Part shown: positions 9,646 to 17,183 of the stretch, one piece after another
Numbering within the stretch: the stretch's first letter is position 1
Layout of the letters: the number at the start of each line of letters is the position of its first letter
From: Microbacterium soli
Lineage (GTDB): Bacteria > Actinomycetota > Actinomycetes > Actinomycetales > Microbacteriaceae
DNA length: 64,000 bases
Assembly: GCF_039539005.1 (NCBI RefSeq)
Contig: NZ_BAABCP010000001.1
Location: forward strand, 2,356,001 to 2,420,000
Direction: 5' to 3'
Position numbers and translations under genes: made by a program
Notes under the pieces: generated by a model
What the model was told of the DNA's origin: nothing
What the model saw: the letters and a program-made list of their open reading frames with translations, nothing else
The model's database searches: none

Positions 9646-10392
9646 ATGAGCACAGCCGAGTCGCTGGTCGTCGTCGAGAACGTCCAGAAGCACTATGGCG
9701 AGTTCCACGCGCTCAAGGACGTCAATCTCACCGTCGAGCGGGGTGAGGTCGTCGTCGTCATCGGCCCCTCCGGTTCCGGCAAGTCCACGCTGTGCCGCAC
9801 GATCAACCGGCTGGAGACCATCACCAGCGGTTCGATCAGGATCGACGGCGAACCGTTGCCTGCCGAGGGCAGAGCGCTCGCCAGGCTGCGCGCCGAGGTC
9901 GGCATGGTGTTCCAGTCGTTCAACCTCTTCGCGCACCTCACGATCCTCGAGAACGTCACGCTCGGCCCGATCAGGGTGCGCGGCGTGAAGAAGGCCGACG
10001 CCGAGAAGGAGGCCATGGCGCTCCTGGAGCGCGTGGGCGTCGCTCAGCAGGCGCAGAAGCTGCCCGCTCAGCTCTCCGGAGGACAGCAGCAGCGCGTCGC
10101 CATCGCCCGCGCCCTGGCCATGCACCCCAAGGTCATGCTCTTCGACGAGCCCACCAGCGCCCTGGACCCCGAGATGATCAACGAGGTCCTCGACGTCATG
10201 GTCGAGCTCGCCAAGGAGGGCATGACGATGATCGTCGTCACCCATGAGATGGGCTTCGCGCGGAAGGCCGCCAATCGCGTGGTCTTCATGGCCGACGGCC
10301 AGATCGTCGAGGAGGCGGCGCCCGAGGAGTTCTTCACCAACCCGAAGAGCGATCGGGCCAAGGACTTCCTCTCCAAGCTCCTCACCCACTGA
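9646..10392 (+). CDS. gluA: Glutamate ABC transporter ATP-binding protein
   Basis: 248-residue ATPase of the polar amino acid uptake family. Walker [12 protein letters not shown]-loop FQSFNLF, signature [15 protein letters not shown], Walker [13 protein letters not shown] and H-loop VTHEM are intact. It energises uptake through the GluC/GluD permeases. A GGGAGG site precedes the ATG. The order ATPase, binding lipoprotein, two permeases equals gluABCD of Corynebacterium and Streptomyces; glutamate as substrate is inferred from this order and family. Confidence 0.92.
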   Translation: MSTAESLVVVENVQKHYGEFHALKDVNLTVERGEVVVVIGPSGSGKSTLCRTINRLETITSGSIRIDGEPLPAEGRALARLRAEVGMVFQSFNLFAHLTILENVTLGPIRVRGVKKADAEKEAMALLERVGVAQQAQKLPAQLSGGQQQRVAIARALAMHPKVMLFDEPTSALDPEMINEVLDVMVELAKEGMTMIVVTHEMGFARKAANRVVFMADGQIVEEAAPEEFFTNPKSDRAKDFLSKLLTH

Positions 10393-10437
10393 GCACCCAT
10401 CCCTGTACCACCAACACAGCAAGCAAGGAGATCCCTC

Positions 10438-11334
10438 ATGCGACGCACCAAGATCCTGGCAGCCGCAGGCATCGCCACCACCGCTCTTCTCGCCCTCACG
10501 GCGTGCAACAGCGGCAGTCCGAACACGCCCGCCGGAGGCGACGCGCCCGAGCCGGAGGTCGCCGAAGACGTGGCGCTGGAGGGCAGCCCCACCTACGACG
10601 CCATGGTGGAGCGCGGCGGACCGATCATCGGTGTGAAGGAGGACCAGCCCAACCTCGGCTTCCTCGACGCCACCACCGGTGAGCGCAGCGGCTTCGACAT
10701 CGACATCGCCCGCTGGATCGCCGCCGAGCTCGGATTCTCCGAGGACGACATCACCTACGAGCCCATCGCCTCCGCCAACCGTGAGCAGGCACTGGTCAAC
10801 GGCGACATCGACTACTACGTCGGCACGTACTCGATCACCGACAACCGCAAGGAGCAGATCGACTTCGCCGGTCCCTACTTCGTGACCGGCCAGGGCTTCC
10901 TCGTCTCCGCCGACAGCGACATGACCGAGGTGACCGACGTCTCCGACTTCAACGGCATGACCGTGTGCTCGGCGACCGGCTCCACGCCGATCCAGAACAT
11001 CAAGGACAACTACCCCGAGATCGCCACCGAGGAGTACGACATCTACTCGGCGTGCGTCGACGACCTGCTCAACGGCAAGGTCGACGCCGTGACGACGGAC
11101 GCCGCGATCCTCATCGGGTACGCCGCGCAGTACCCCGACGAGCTCAAGGTGCTGGACGGCCTGTTCACCGAGGAGCGCTACGGCGTGGGCATCCCCAAGG
11201 GCGACACCGCCCTGCAGGAGTTCATCAACACGCTGTTCACCGACGGCCACGACACCTGGCAGGAGATCTTCGACGCGACGCTGGGCCGCTCCGGCATCAC
11301 GGTCGAGCAGCCGGCGGTCGACCCGGTCGGCTGA
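10438..11334 (+). CDS. gluB: Glutamate-binding lipoprotein
   Basis: 298-residue family 3 solute-binding protein. The signal peptide ends in lipobox LTAC with acylated Cys near residue 23. The mature domain has IIGVKEDQPNLGFLD, GERSGFDIDIARWIAAELGF, the DYYVGTYSITDNRKEQIDFAGPYF region and a paired pair of cysteines (SATG region VCSATGS and YSACVDD). It delivers substrate to GluC/GluD outside the membrane. AAGGAG precedes the ATG. Confidence 0.92.
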   Translation: MRRTKILAAAGIATTALLALTACNSGSPNTPAGGDAPEPEVAEDVALEGSPTYDAMVERGGPIIGVKEDQPNLGFLDATTGERSGFDIDIARWIAAELGFSEDDITYEPIASANREQALVNGDIDYYVGTYSITDNRKEQIDFAGPYFVTGQGFLVSADSDMTEVTDVSDFNGMTVCSATGSTPIQNIKDNYPEIATEEYDIYSACVDDLLNGKVDAVTTDAAILIGYAAQYPDELKVLDGLFTEERYGVGIPKGDTALQEFINTLFTDGHDTWQEIFDATLGRSGITVEQPAVDPVG

Positions 11335-11397
11335 CACTCGAGCAGCGGGGGACCGGCGGCATCCGGTCCCCCGCCCCACCTGACGGAAGGAGGGCGC

Positions 11398-12054
11398 ATG
11401 GACGCCATCTTCGGCAACCTCGACCTCTGGGGCGAGGGCATCACCTACACACTGCTGGTGTTCGTCTTCGGCGGGCTGATCGCGCTCGTGCTGGGCACGA
11501 TCATCGGGGCGATGCGCGTCTCGCCCGTGCCGATCGCCCGCGCCGTCGGGACGGCGTACGTCAACCTCGTGCGCAACACCCCGCTCACGCTGGTCTTCTT
11601 CTTCTTCGTCTTCGGGTACAGCGCGCTGGCGCTGCCCAAGCTCTCCAACACCGTGCTGGGCATCATGGCGATCGGCGTGTACACGGCGACCTACGTCGCC
11701 GAGACCCTGCGGGCCGGCATCAACACCGTCCCGGTCGGTCAGGCCGAGGCCGCCCGCGCGATCGGACTCCCGTTCGGCCAGGTGATGACGCAGGTGGTGC
11801 TGCCGCAGGCGTTCCGCTCCGTCGTCCCGCCGATGATGAGCGTGTTCATCGCCCTGCTGAAGAACACCACCGTCGCCGCCGGATTCTCCGTCGCCGTGCT
11901 GCCTCAGCTGCAGTCCACGATCTCCAACTCGCACAACCGCACCGGCACCCCCATGGAGGTGCTGCTGTGGGTGGCGCTGATCTTCGTCGCACTGGTGATG
12001 CTGCTGACCTGGCTGCAGCGCACCCTCGAGAACCGCTGGAGGATCGCGCGATGA
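11398..12054 (+). CDS. gluC: Glutamate ABC transporter permease
   Basis: 218-residue inner-membrane permease of the HisM/GluC type with about five membrane segments. The EAA loop that contacts the ATPase is visible as PVGQAEAARAIGLPFGQ. GGAAGGAGG precedes the ATG. The TGA overlaps the gluD start (ATGA). Confidence 0.92.
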   Translation: MDAIFGNLDLWGEGITYTLLVFVFGGLIALVLGTIIGAMRVSPVPIARAVGTAYVNLVRNTPLTLVFFFFVFGYSALALPKLSNTVLGIMAIGVYTATYVAETLRAGINTVPVGQAEAARAIGLPFGQVMTQVVLPQAFRSVVPPMMSVFIALLKNTTVAAGFSVAVLPQLQSTISNSHNRTGTPMEVLLWVALIFVALVMLLTWLQRTLENRWRIAR

Positions 12055-12971
12055 CTTCCGTCCTCTACGATGTCCCGGGCCCCCGGGCCCGCCGGCGCAA
12101 CAGCATCCTCGCCGTGCTGACCGTCGCGGTCGTGATCGCCGCGATCGCCTTCGTGATCTGGCGGTTCGCGCTGACCGGGCAGTTCACCGCCGAGAAGTGG
12201 TACGTCTTCACCTTCACGACGGTGTGGACGTCCATCGGCGAGATGCTGCTGAACACACTCTCGGCGTTCGCGCTGGCCGCCGTGCTCAGCCTCGCGCTCG
12301 GCTTCGTGCTGGCCATCGGGCGGCTCTCCGACCACGCCTGGGTGCGCATCCCCGCGATGGTGATCACGGAGCTGTTCCGGGCGATCCCGGTGCTCGTGTT
12401 CATGATGATCATGTACTACGGGCTCCCATCGCTGGGCTTCAAGGTGAGCCCGTACTGGGCGGTCGTGATCGCTCTCATGGTCTACAACGGCTCGGTGCTC
12501 GCCGAGGCGCTGCGCGCGGGGATCGAATCACTGCCCAAGGGGCAGAAGGAGGCCGGCTACGCGATCGGCCTGCGCAAGAGCGGCGTGATGATCCTGATCC
12601 TGCTGCCGCAGGCGATCCGAGCGATGCTGCCGGTGATCGTCGCGCAACTCGTCGTCGCGATGAAGGACACCGCTCTGGGGTTCATCATCACGTACCATGA
12701 ACTCCTCTACTACGCCAAGCTGCTGAGCTCGCAGCAGGGGCGTCCCATTCTTCAGTCGGCACTGATCATCGGTGGAATATACATCGTGATGTGCCTGATA
12801 CTCTCCGGCGTGGCCAAGTGGCTGGAGGAGCGGTCTCGCCGGGCGCCGAAACTGGGGGGCGGCGCAGCTGACGCGGGTCATGACCCGCGTACGCATGAGG
12901 GGTCGACGGTCACCGAGCTGATCGCGACCCAGCAGTCCGGGGGGAAGAACGGCGGAGCAGCGGGGCTCTGA
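12051..12971 (+). CDS. gluD: Glutamate ABC transporter permease
   Basis: 306-residue second permease. It has an N-terminal cytoplasmic stretch and TM helix, a transport core with EAA loop LPKGQKEAGYAIGLRKSG, and a C-terminal hydrophilic tail of about 45 residues rich in Arg, Gly and Ala. It pairs with GluC. The start overlaps gluC by 4 nt. A strong bidirectional hairpin follows the stop. Confidence 0.92.
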   Translation: MTSVLYDVPGPRARRRNSILAVLTVAVVIAAIAFVIWRFALTGQFTAEKWYVFTFTTVWTSIGEMLLNTLSAFALAAVLSLALGFVLAIGRLSDHAWVRIPAMVITELFRAIPVLVFMMIMYYGLPSLGFKVSPYWAVVIALMVYNGSVLAEALRAGIESLPKGQKEAGYAIGLRKSGVMILILLPQAIRAMLPVIVAQLVVAMKDTALGFIITYHELLYYAKLLSSQQGRPILQSALIIGGIYIVMCLILSGVAKWLEERSRRAPKLGGGAADAGHDPRTHEGSTVTELIATQQSGGKNGGAAGL

Positions 12972-12980
12972 CTCCGTCCG

Positions 12981-13028
12981 GCGCCGGGAGAGGGCACGCA
13001 CTCGGGGGAGAGTGCCCTCTCCCGGCGC
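12981..13028. terminator. Bidirectional hairpin between gluD and the kinase gene
   Basis: A perfect 17-bp stem (12981-12997 with 13012-13028) with a 14-nt loop lies between two convergent genes and can end both transcripts. Confidence 0.8.
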
Positions 13029-13068
13029 ATCTCCCCCGTCGAGGCCCCGGGGTGCCGCAGACCGTGGC

Positions 13069-14601
13069 TCAGCCCGTGATGACGGCGTCGTAGACGCTGT
13101 CGAAGCGGGCGCGCAGGTCGTCGAAGTACGGCCGTTGCGCGGGATCGGGCACCGTGAGGCCCGTCTGCGGGATCGTCGCGAGCGGCCGATCGGGTTGCAG
13201 CACCGACAGCGCGAACGCCGCGGCGCCGCGCATCGTCATGCGCTTGACGTCCACGACCTGGACGGGGAATCCCAGGGCGTTCGAGACGGGGACCATGAAC
13301 GACGGGTACGCGCCGGTCACGCCGCCGGAGGCGATGACGCGCGTGATGCCCGGATCCACCTCGAGCAGCTGCTCGAACACGCGGGCGTAGGACACCGCGA
13401 TGCCCTCCGCCGCGCCGCGCCACAGCTCCCTCGGGCCGGAGGACGAGGACACGCCGGTCAGCACGGCCCGCGCCTCGCCCGCCCATCCCGTGGAGCGCTC
13501 GCCGGTGAGGAAGGGCAGCACGAGTGGCGTGCCCTCGGATGGCTCCGCACGCAGCAGCTCGTCGATCTCCTCGTAGGACAGCGGCGCCAGAGTGCCCTGC
13601 AGCCACAGGGTGACACGGCCGACGTCGTTGAGCGCACCGCCCACGATCGACTGCGTGCGCGAGACCCGGTACGCCCACAGGCCCGCGGGCAGCTCGTCCG
13701 GGGTGCCGTCGACGATGACACGGATCGCGCCCGAGGTCGCGGCGGACAGGGCTGCGGCGGCGGGGCTGTCCGCTCCCACACCGAGATTCGACGCGAAGCC
13801 GTCGGGGACGGCCGGGAACCAGGCCGCGCCCTGCAGCGCCGGCCAGCGGGTGAGCGCTGGGGCGGACACCTCGGTGATGGGCTCGTCGGGGTCGATGATC
13901 GGCGCGAACCTGCTGCGGTCCACGCCCACGGCGGCCAGGAGCTCCTCGTCGAGCTCGCAGGTGTGCCGGTTCAGGATGCCGGCCCACGCCATCGTCGAGG
14001 TCGCGGCGCCCTCGATGCCCGCCAGCCTGGCGTACACGTACTCGCCGAGCGAGAGGAACTTCGCCGTCTTCGCGAAGACCTCGGGGAACTCGTCCCGCAG
14101 CCACAGCAGCCGCGGGGGATGGTAGCTCGTGTGCAGCCGCGTGCCGGTGCGCTGGTGCACGGCGGTCTCGTCCAGCTGCGACCGCAGCCGGGCCAGCTGC
14201 GCCCAGGATCGGGAATCGGCGTACGTGAAGCACGGGGTCAGCGCATCGCCGGCCTCGTCCACGCACACCAGTGAGGAGGCGAAGGTGTCCATGACGACGG
14301 CCCTGACCAGTCCCGGCCCGATCCCCGTCAGTGCGCCGTCGATGACCTCGGCGACCTCGCGCACCACCTGATCGGCATCCACCTCCGCCGTGCCGTCGGC
14401 CGCTTCGACGAACGCGTGCTCGGCCTTGAACAGGTGCTTCTTGACCGGGCGGGCGTAGGCGTCGTAGAGGCATCCGCGGGTCGATCCCGAGCCGATGTCG
14501 ATCGCCAGCACGTACGGCGCCGGTGCGGCATCGAGCGGGATGCTCTGCGTCGTGGGGATGCTCTCGTCCGTCATATTCGGGTACCTCGTCCTGTCTTCCA
14601 T
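13069..14601 (-). CDS. FGGY-family carbohydrate kinase, probably gluconate kinase
   Basis: About 510 residues. FGGY kinases phosphorylate sugars in the cytosol; the divergent GntP permease gene points to gluconate. The N-terminal phosphate loop is IDIGSGSTRGCLYD, the FGGY half has GGALNDVGRVTLWLQG and the ATP site ASGGVTGAYPSF. The start is uncertain: the ATG at 14601 stands 8-9 nt behind TAGGAT (leaderless pattern), while an inner ATG at 14574 gives MTDESIP and 501 residues with a weak GAGG. Xylulose or glycerol as substrate is less likely. No GntR-type regulator is beside it. Confidence 0.85.
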   Translation of the reverse strand: MEDRTRYPNMTDESIPTTQSIPLDAAPAPYVLAIDIGSGSTRGCLYDAYARPVKKHLFKAEHAFVEAADGTAEVDADQVVREVAEVIDGALTGIGPGLVRAVVMDTFASSLVCVDEAGDALTPCFTYADSRSWAQLARLRSQLDETAVHQRTGTRLHTSYHPPRLLWLRDEFPEVFAKTAKFLSLGEYVYARLAGIEGAATSTMAWAGILNRHTCELDEELLAAVGVDRSRFAPIIDPDEPITEVSAPALTRWPALQGAAWFPAVPDGFASNLGVGADSPAAAALSAATSGAIRVIVDGTPDELPAGLWAYRVSRTQSIVGGALNDVGRVTLWLQGTLAPLSYEEIDELLRAEPSEGTPLVLPFLTGERSTGWAGEARAVLTGVSSSSGPRELWRGAAEGIAVSYARVFEQLLEVDPGITRVIASGGVTGAYPSFMVPVSNALGFPVQVVDVKRMTMRGAAAFALSVLQPDRPLATIPQTGLTVPDPAQRPYFDDLRARFDSVYDAVITG

Positions 14602-14609
14602 CCCCGAAG

Positions 14610-14615
14610 ATCCTA
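14610..14615 (-). promoter_or_regulatory. Leaderless-type -10 of the kinase gene
   Basis: TAGGAT on the minus strand, 8 nt before the ATG at 14601. Confidence 0.45.
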
Positions 14616-14623
14616 CTGGCGAG

Positions 14624-14629
14624 TAACGT
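14624..14629 (+). promoter_or_regulatory. Putative -10 of the gntP-type gene
   Basis: TAACGT on the plus strand, 8 bp from the opposing -10 at 14610-14615; the two promoters would overlap almost fully. Predicted leader to ATG 14681 is about 45 nt. Confidence 0.4.
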
Positions 14630-14680
14630 GACCGGGGCGACCGCATGACCACAGCACGGCCGCGGAATCAGGAGCTGCAC

Positions 14681-16084
14681 ATGAATGCGCTGTCAGCGCC
14701 GACCCCCGTGATCCACGGGGTGCTCGCCGCGGCCACCACCCCGGCGGCGGGCACCCCGCAACTGATCACGGCCGCCGTCGTCTCGATCGCGCTGATCATC
14801 GTGCTGATCGTCTGGGTGAAGATGCATCCGTTCTTCGCCCTCATGCTCGGCGCCGCCGTGATGGCCGTCACGGCCGACATGGGCTTCGAGAACGCCTTCG
14901 GCTCCTTCTCGAAGGGGCTCGGCGAGACGGTCGGCGGCGTCGGCGTGCTGATCGTCCTGGGTGCGGTCATCGGCCGGTTCCTCACCGAATCCGGGGGTGC
15001 CGATGAGATCGTCGACACCATCCTCGCCAAGACCCCCCTCCAGCGACTGGGCTGGGCGATGGCGCTCGCCGCCTTCATCGTCGGCATCCCGCTGTTCTTC
15101 GAGGTCGGCGTCGTGCTGCTCATCCCGATCGTCATGCTGGCGGCCAAGCGCGCGAGGCTCCCTGTCGTGCTGATCGGCATCCCCGCGCTCGCCGGACTGT
15201 CGGCGCTGCACGGATTCGTGCCGCCGCACCCCGGCCCGCTCATCGCGATCGACGCGCTGCATGCCGATCTCGGGCTCACCCTCGGCCTCGGGCTGCTGGT
15301 CGCCGTTCCCGCCGTCGCGGTGGCCGGTCCTCTGATCTCGAAGCCGATGGCCCGCTGGGTCCCGGTGATGGCCTCCGACACGCTGCTGGCACCGGTCGGA
15401 GAGCGCGAGCAGGGACGTCGCCCCGCCTTCGGCGTCGCGCTCTCCGTCGTGCTGCTGCCGGTCGTGCTGATGCTGCTGATGACGGTGGTCAAGTCCGTGG
15501 GGCTGGTGGGGAGTCCGATCGGCCAGATCCTGATCTGGATCGGCACCCCGCTGCAGGCCCTGCTGATCACGTCGCTGTACGCCATGATCGTGCTGGGCAC
15601 CGCGCTCGGACGCTCCATGGGCGAAGTCGCGAAGATCACCGGCGAGTCGTTCGCCCCCATCGCCTCGATCCTGCTCATCGTCGGCGCGGGCGGCGGTTTC
15701 AAGCAGACGCTGGTCGACTCCGGCGTCGGAGAGGTCATCGGCAACGGGATCGCCGGATCGGGGATGCCGCTGCTGCTGGCCGGCTGGATCGTCGCGGTGC
15801 TCATCCGCCTGGCCACGGGCTCGGCGACGGTGGCCACCATCACCGCCGCCGGCATCATGGCCCCGCTGGTCGGGGACCTCAGCAGCACGCACGTCGCGCT
15901 CATGGTCCTCGTGATCGGTGCGGGCTCCGTGTTCCTCTCGCACGTCAACGACGCGGGCTTCTGGCTCGTCAAGGAGTACTTCGGCCTCACCGTCGGGCAG
16001 ACCTTCAAGACATGGAGCCTCATGGAGTGCGCGGTCTCCGTCGTCGGACTGGTGGGCGCCCTGGTGCTGGGCCTGATCATCTGA
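14681..16084 (+). CDS. GntP-family gluconate:H+ symporter
   Basis: 467-residue membrane permease with 12-14 hydrophobic segments. Family motifs include VKMHPFFALMLGA near the N-terminus, HGFVPPHPGPLIAIDAL in the middle and ATGSATVATITAAGIMAPL and SHVNDAGFWLVKEYFGL near the C-terminus. The chosen ATG at 14681 has GGAG 6 nt upstream; an in-frame ATG at 14645 lacks one. Together with the divergent kinase it would import and phosphorylate gluconate into the pentose phosphate pathway. Confidence 0.9.
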   Translation: MNALSAPTPVIHGVLAAATTPAAGTPQLITAAVVSIALIIVLIVWVKMHPFFALMLGAAVMAVTADMGFENAFGSFSKGLGETVGGVGVLIVLGAVIGRFLTESGGADEIVDTILAKTPLQRLGWAMALAAFIVGIPLFFEVGVVLLIPIVMLAAKRARLPVVLIGIPALAGLSALHGFVPPHPGPLIAIDALHADLGLTLGLGLLVAVPAVAVAGPLISKPMARWVPVMASDTLLAPVGEREQGRRPAFGVALSVVLLPVVLMLLMTVVKSVGLVGSPIGQILIWIGTPLQALLITSLYAMIVLGTALGRSMGEVAKITGESFAPIASILLIVGAGGGFKQTLVDSGVGEVIGNGIAGSGMPLLLAGWIVAVLIRLATGSATVATITAAGIMAPLVGDLSSTHVALMVLVIGAGSVFLSHVNDAGFWLVKEYFGLTVGQTFKTWSLMECAVSVVGLVGALVLGLII

Positions 16085-16091
16085 GCCGTCC

Positions 16092-16120
16092 ACCGGGCGG
16101 GGCCCTGCTCCCGCCCCGGT
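16092..16120 (+). terminator. GC hairpin after the gntP-type gene
   Basis: CCGGGCGGG and CCCGCCCCGG pair with one bulged base just behind the stop codon at 16084. It overlaps the pheS promoter region. Confidence 0.5.
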
Positions 16121-16125
16121 AGACT
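16120..16125 (+). promoter_or_regulatory. Leaderless-type -10 of pheST
   Basis: TAGACT lies 8 nt before the GTG start at 16134; no Shine-Dalgarno. No phenylalanine-rich leader peptide or T-box was seen in the 50-nt gap. Confidence 0.55.
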
Positions 16126-16133
16126 CGACTCTC

Positions 16134-17183
16134 GTGTCAGAGTCTCCTGAATCACCCCAGATCACCCCGGAGGCGGTGGAGTCCGCCGTCGATGCCGCGC
16201 TCGCGGCGATCACCGCAGCATCCGATACCGCGCAGCTCAAGGCCGCCCGCGCCGCGCATATCGCCGAGGGGTCGCCTCTGGCCGCGCTGAACGCGGGCAT
16301 GCGACGTGTCGCCCCCGAGGACAAGGCGGTCTTCGGAAAGCTCATCGGCCAGGGACGGGGCAGGGTCGCCCAGGCGTTCGCCGCACGGGAGACGGAGCTC
16401 GTCGAGGCGGAGACCGCCGCGCGGCTGGAGGCCGAGCGCGTGGACATCACCGCGGTCGCCTCGCGCGCGCGCGTCGGCGCTCGGCATCCGCTGACACTCC
16501 TGCAGGAGCAGGTCTGCGATGTCTTCGTCGGCATGGGGTGGGAGATCGCGGAGGGACCGGAGCTCGAGCACGAGTGGTTCAACTTCGACGCGTTGAACTT
16601 CGACGAGGATCATCCCGCCCGTCAGGAGCAGGACACGTTCTACGTCGATCCTGCATCGCGCCACCTCGTGATGCGTACGCACACGAGCCCCGTGCAGGTG
16701 CGCTCCATGCTCGACCGGGAGCTGCCCATCTATGTGCTGTGCCCGGGACGGACATACCGCACGGATGAGTTCGACGCGACGCACCTGCCGGTATTCAGCC
16801 AGTTCGAGGGACTCGTGGTCGACAAGGGCATCACGATGGCGCACCTGAAGGGTACGCTCGACCACTTCGCGCGGCAGATGTTCGGGCCGGAGGCGAAGAC
16901 CCGGCTGCGCACCAACTACTTCCCGTTCACCGAGCCGTCGGCGGAGCTGGACCTGTGGCACCCGACCTTCAAGGGCGGCGCCCGCTGGATCGAGTGGGGC
17001 GGCTGCGGCATGGTCAACGCGAATGTGCTGCGCGCCGCGGGGATCGACCCCGAGGTGTACAGCGGATTCGCCTTCGGGATGGGGATCGAGCGGACGCTGA
17101 TGTTCCGCAGCGATGTGCAGGACATGCGGGACATGGCCGAAGGTGATGTCCGCTTCAGCGAGCAGTTCGGGATGGTGGTGTGA
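16134..17183 (+). CDS. pheS: Phenylalanyl-tRNA synthetase alpha subunit
   Basis: 349-residue catalytic subunit of the heterotetrameric PheRS. An N-terminal coiled coil (about residues 1-90) precedes the class II core: HPLTLLQEQV, the motif 2 region RTHTSPVQVR and CPGRTYRTDEFDATH, and motif 3 FGMGIERTLMFR. GTG start. The stop TGA overlaps the ATG of pheT. Confidence 0.97.
   Translation: MSESPESPQITPEAVESAVDAALAAITAASDTAQLKAARAAHIAEGSPLAALNAGMRRVAPEDKAVFGKLIGQGRGRVAQAFAARETELVEAETAARLEAERVDITAVASRARVGARHPLTLLQEQVCDVFVGMGWEIAEGPELEHEWFNFDALNFDEDHPARQEQDTFYVDPASRHLVMRTHTSPVQVRSMLDRELPIYVLCPGRTYRTDEFDATHLPVFSQFEGLVVDKGITMAHLKGTLDHFARQMFGPEAKTRLRTNYFPFTEPSAELDLWHPTFKGGARWIEWGGCGMVNANVLRAAGIDPEVYSGFAFGMGIERTLMFRSDVQDMRDMAEGDVRFSEQFGMVV

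Noticed and set aside
9430..11934. Very long minus-strand ORF (834 codons) opposite gluA-gluC
   Set aside because: It is the antisense shadow of high-GC genes with clear ABC transporter motifs on the plus strand; its composition is His/Asp/Arg-rich without domains.
16085..16133. Search for a Phe-rich attenuator before pheS like the one before argC
   Set aside because: The 49-nt gap holds only a terminator-like hairpin and a leaderless promoter; no leader ORF.
14693..16582. Long minus-strand ORF opposite the gntP-type gene and pheS
   Set aside because: Antisense shadow; the plus-strand genes have full family motifs and proper starts.
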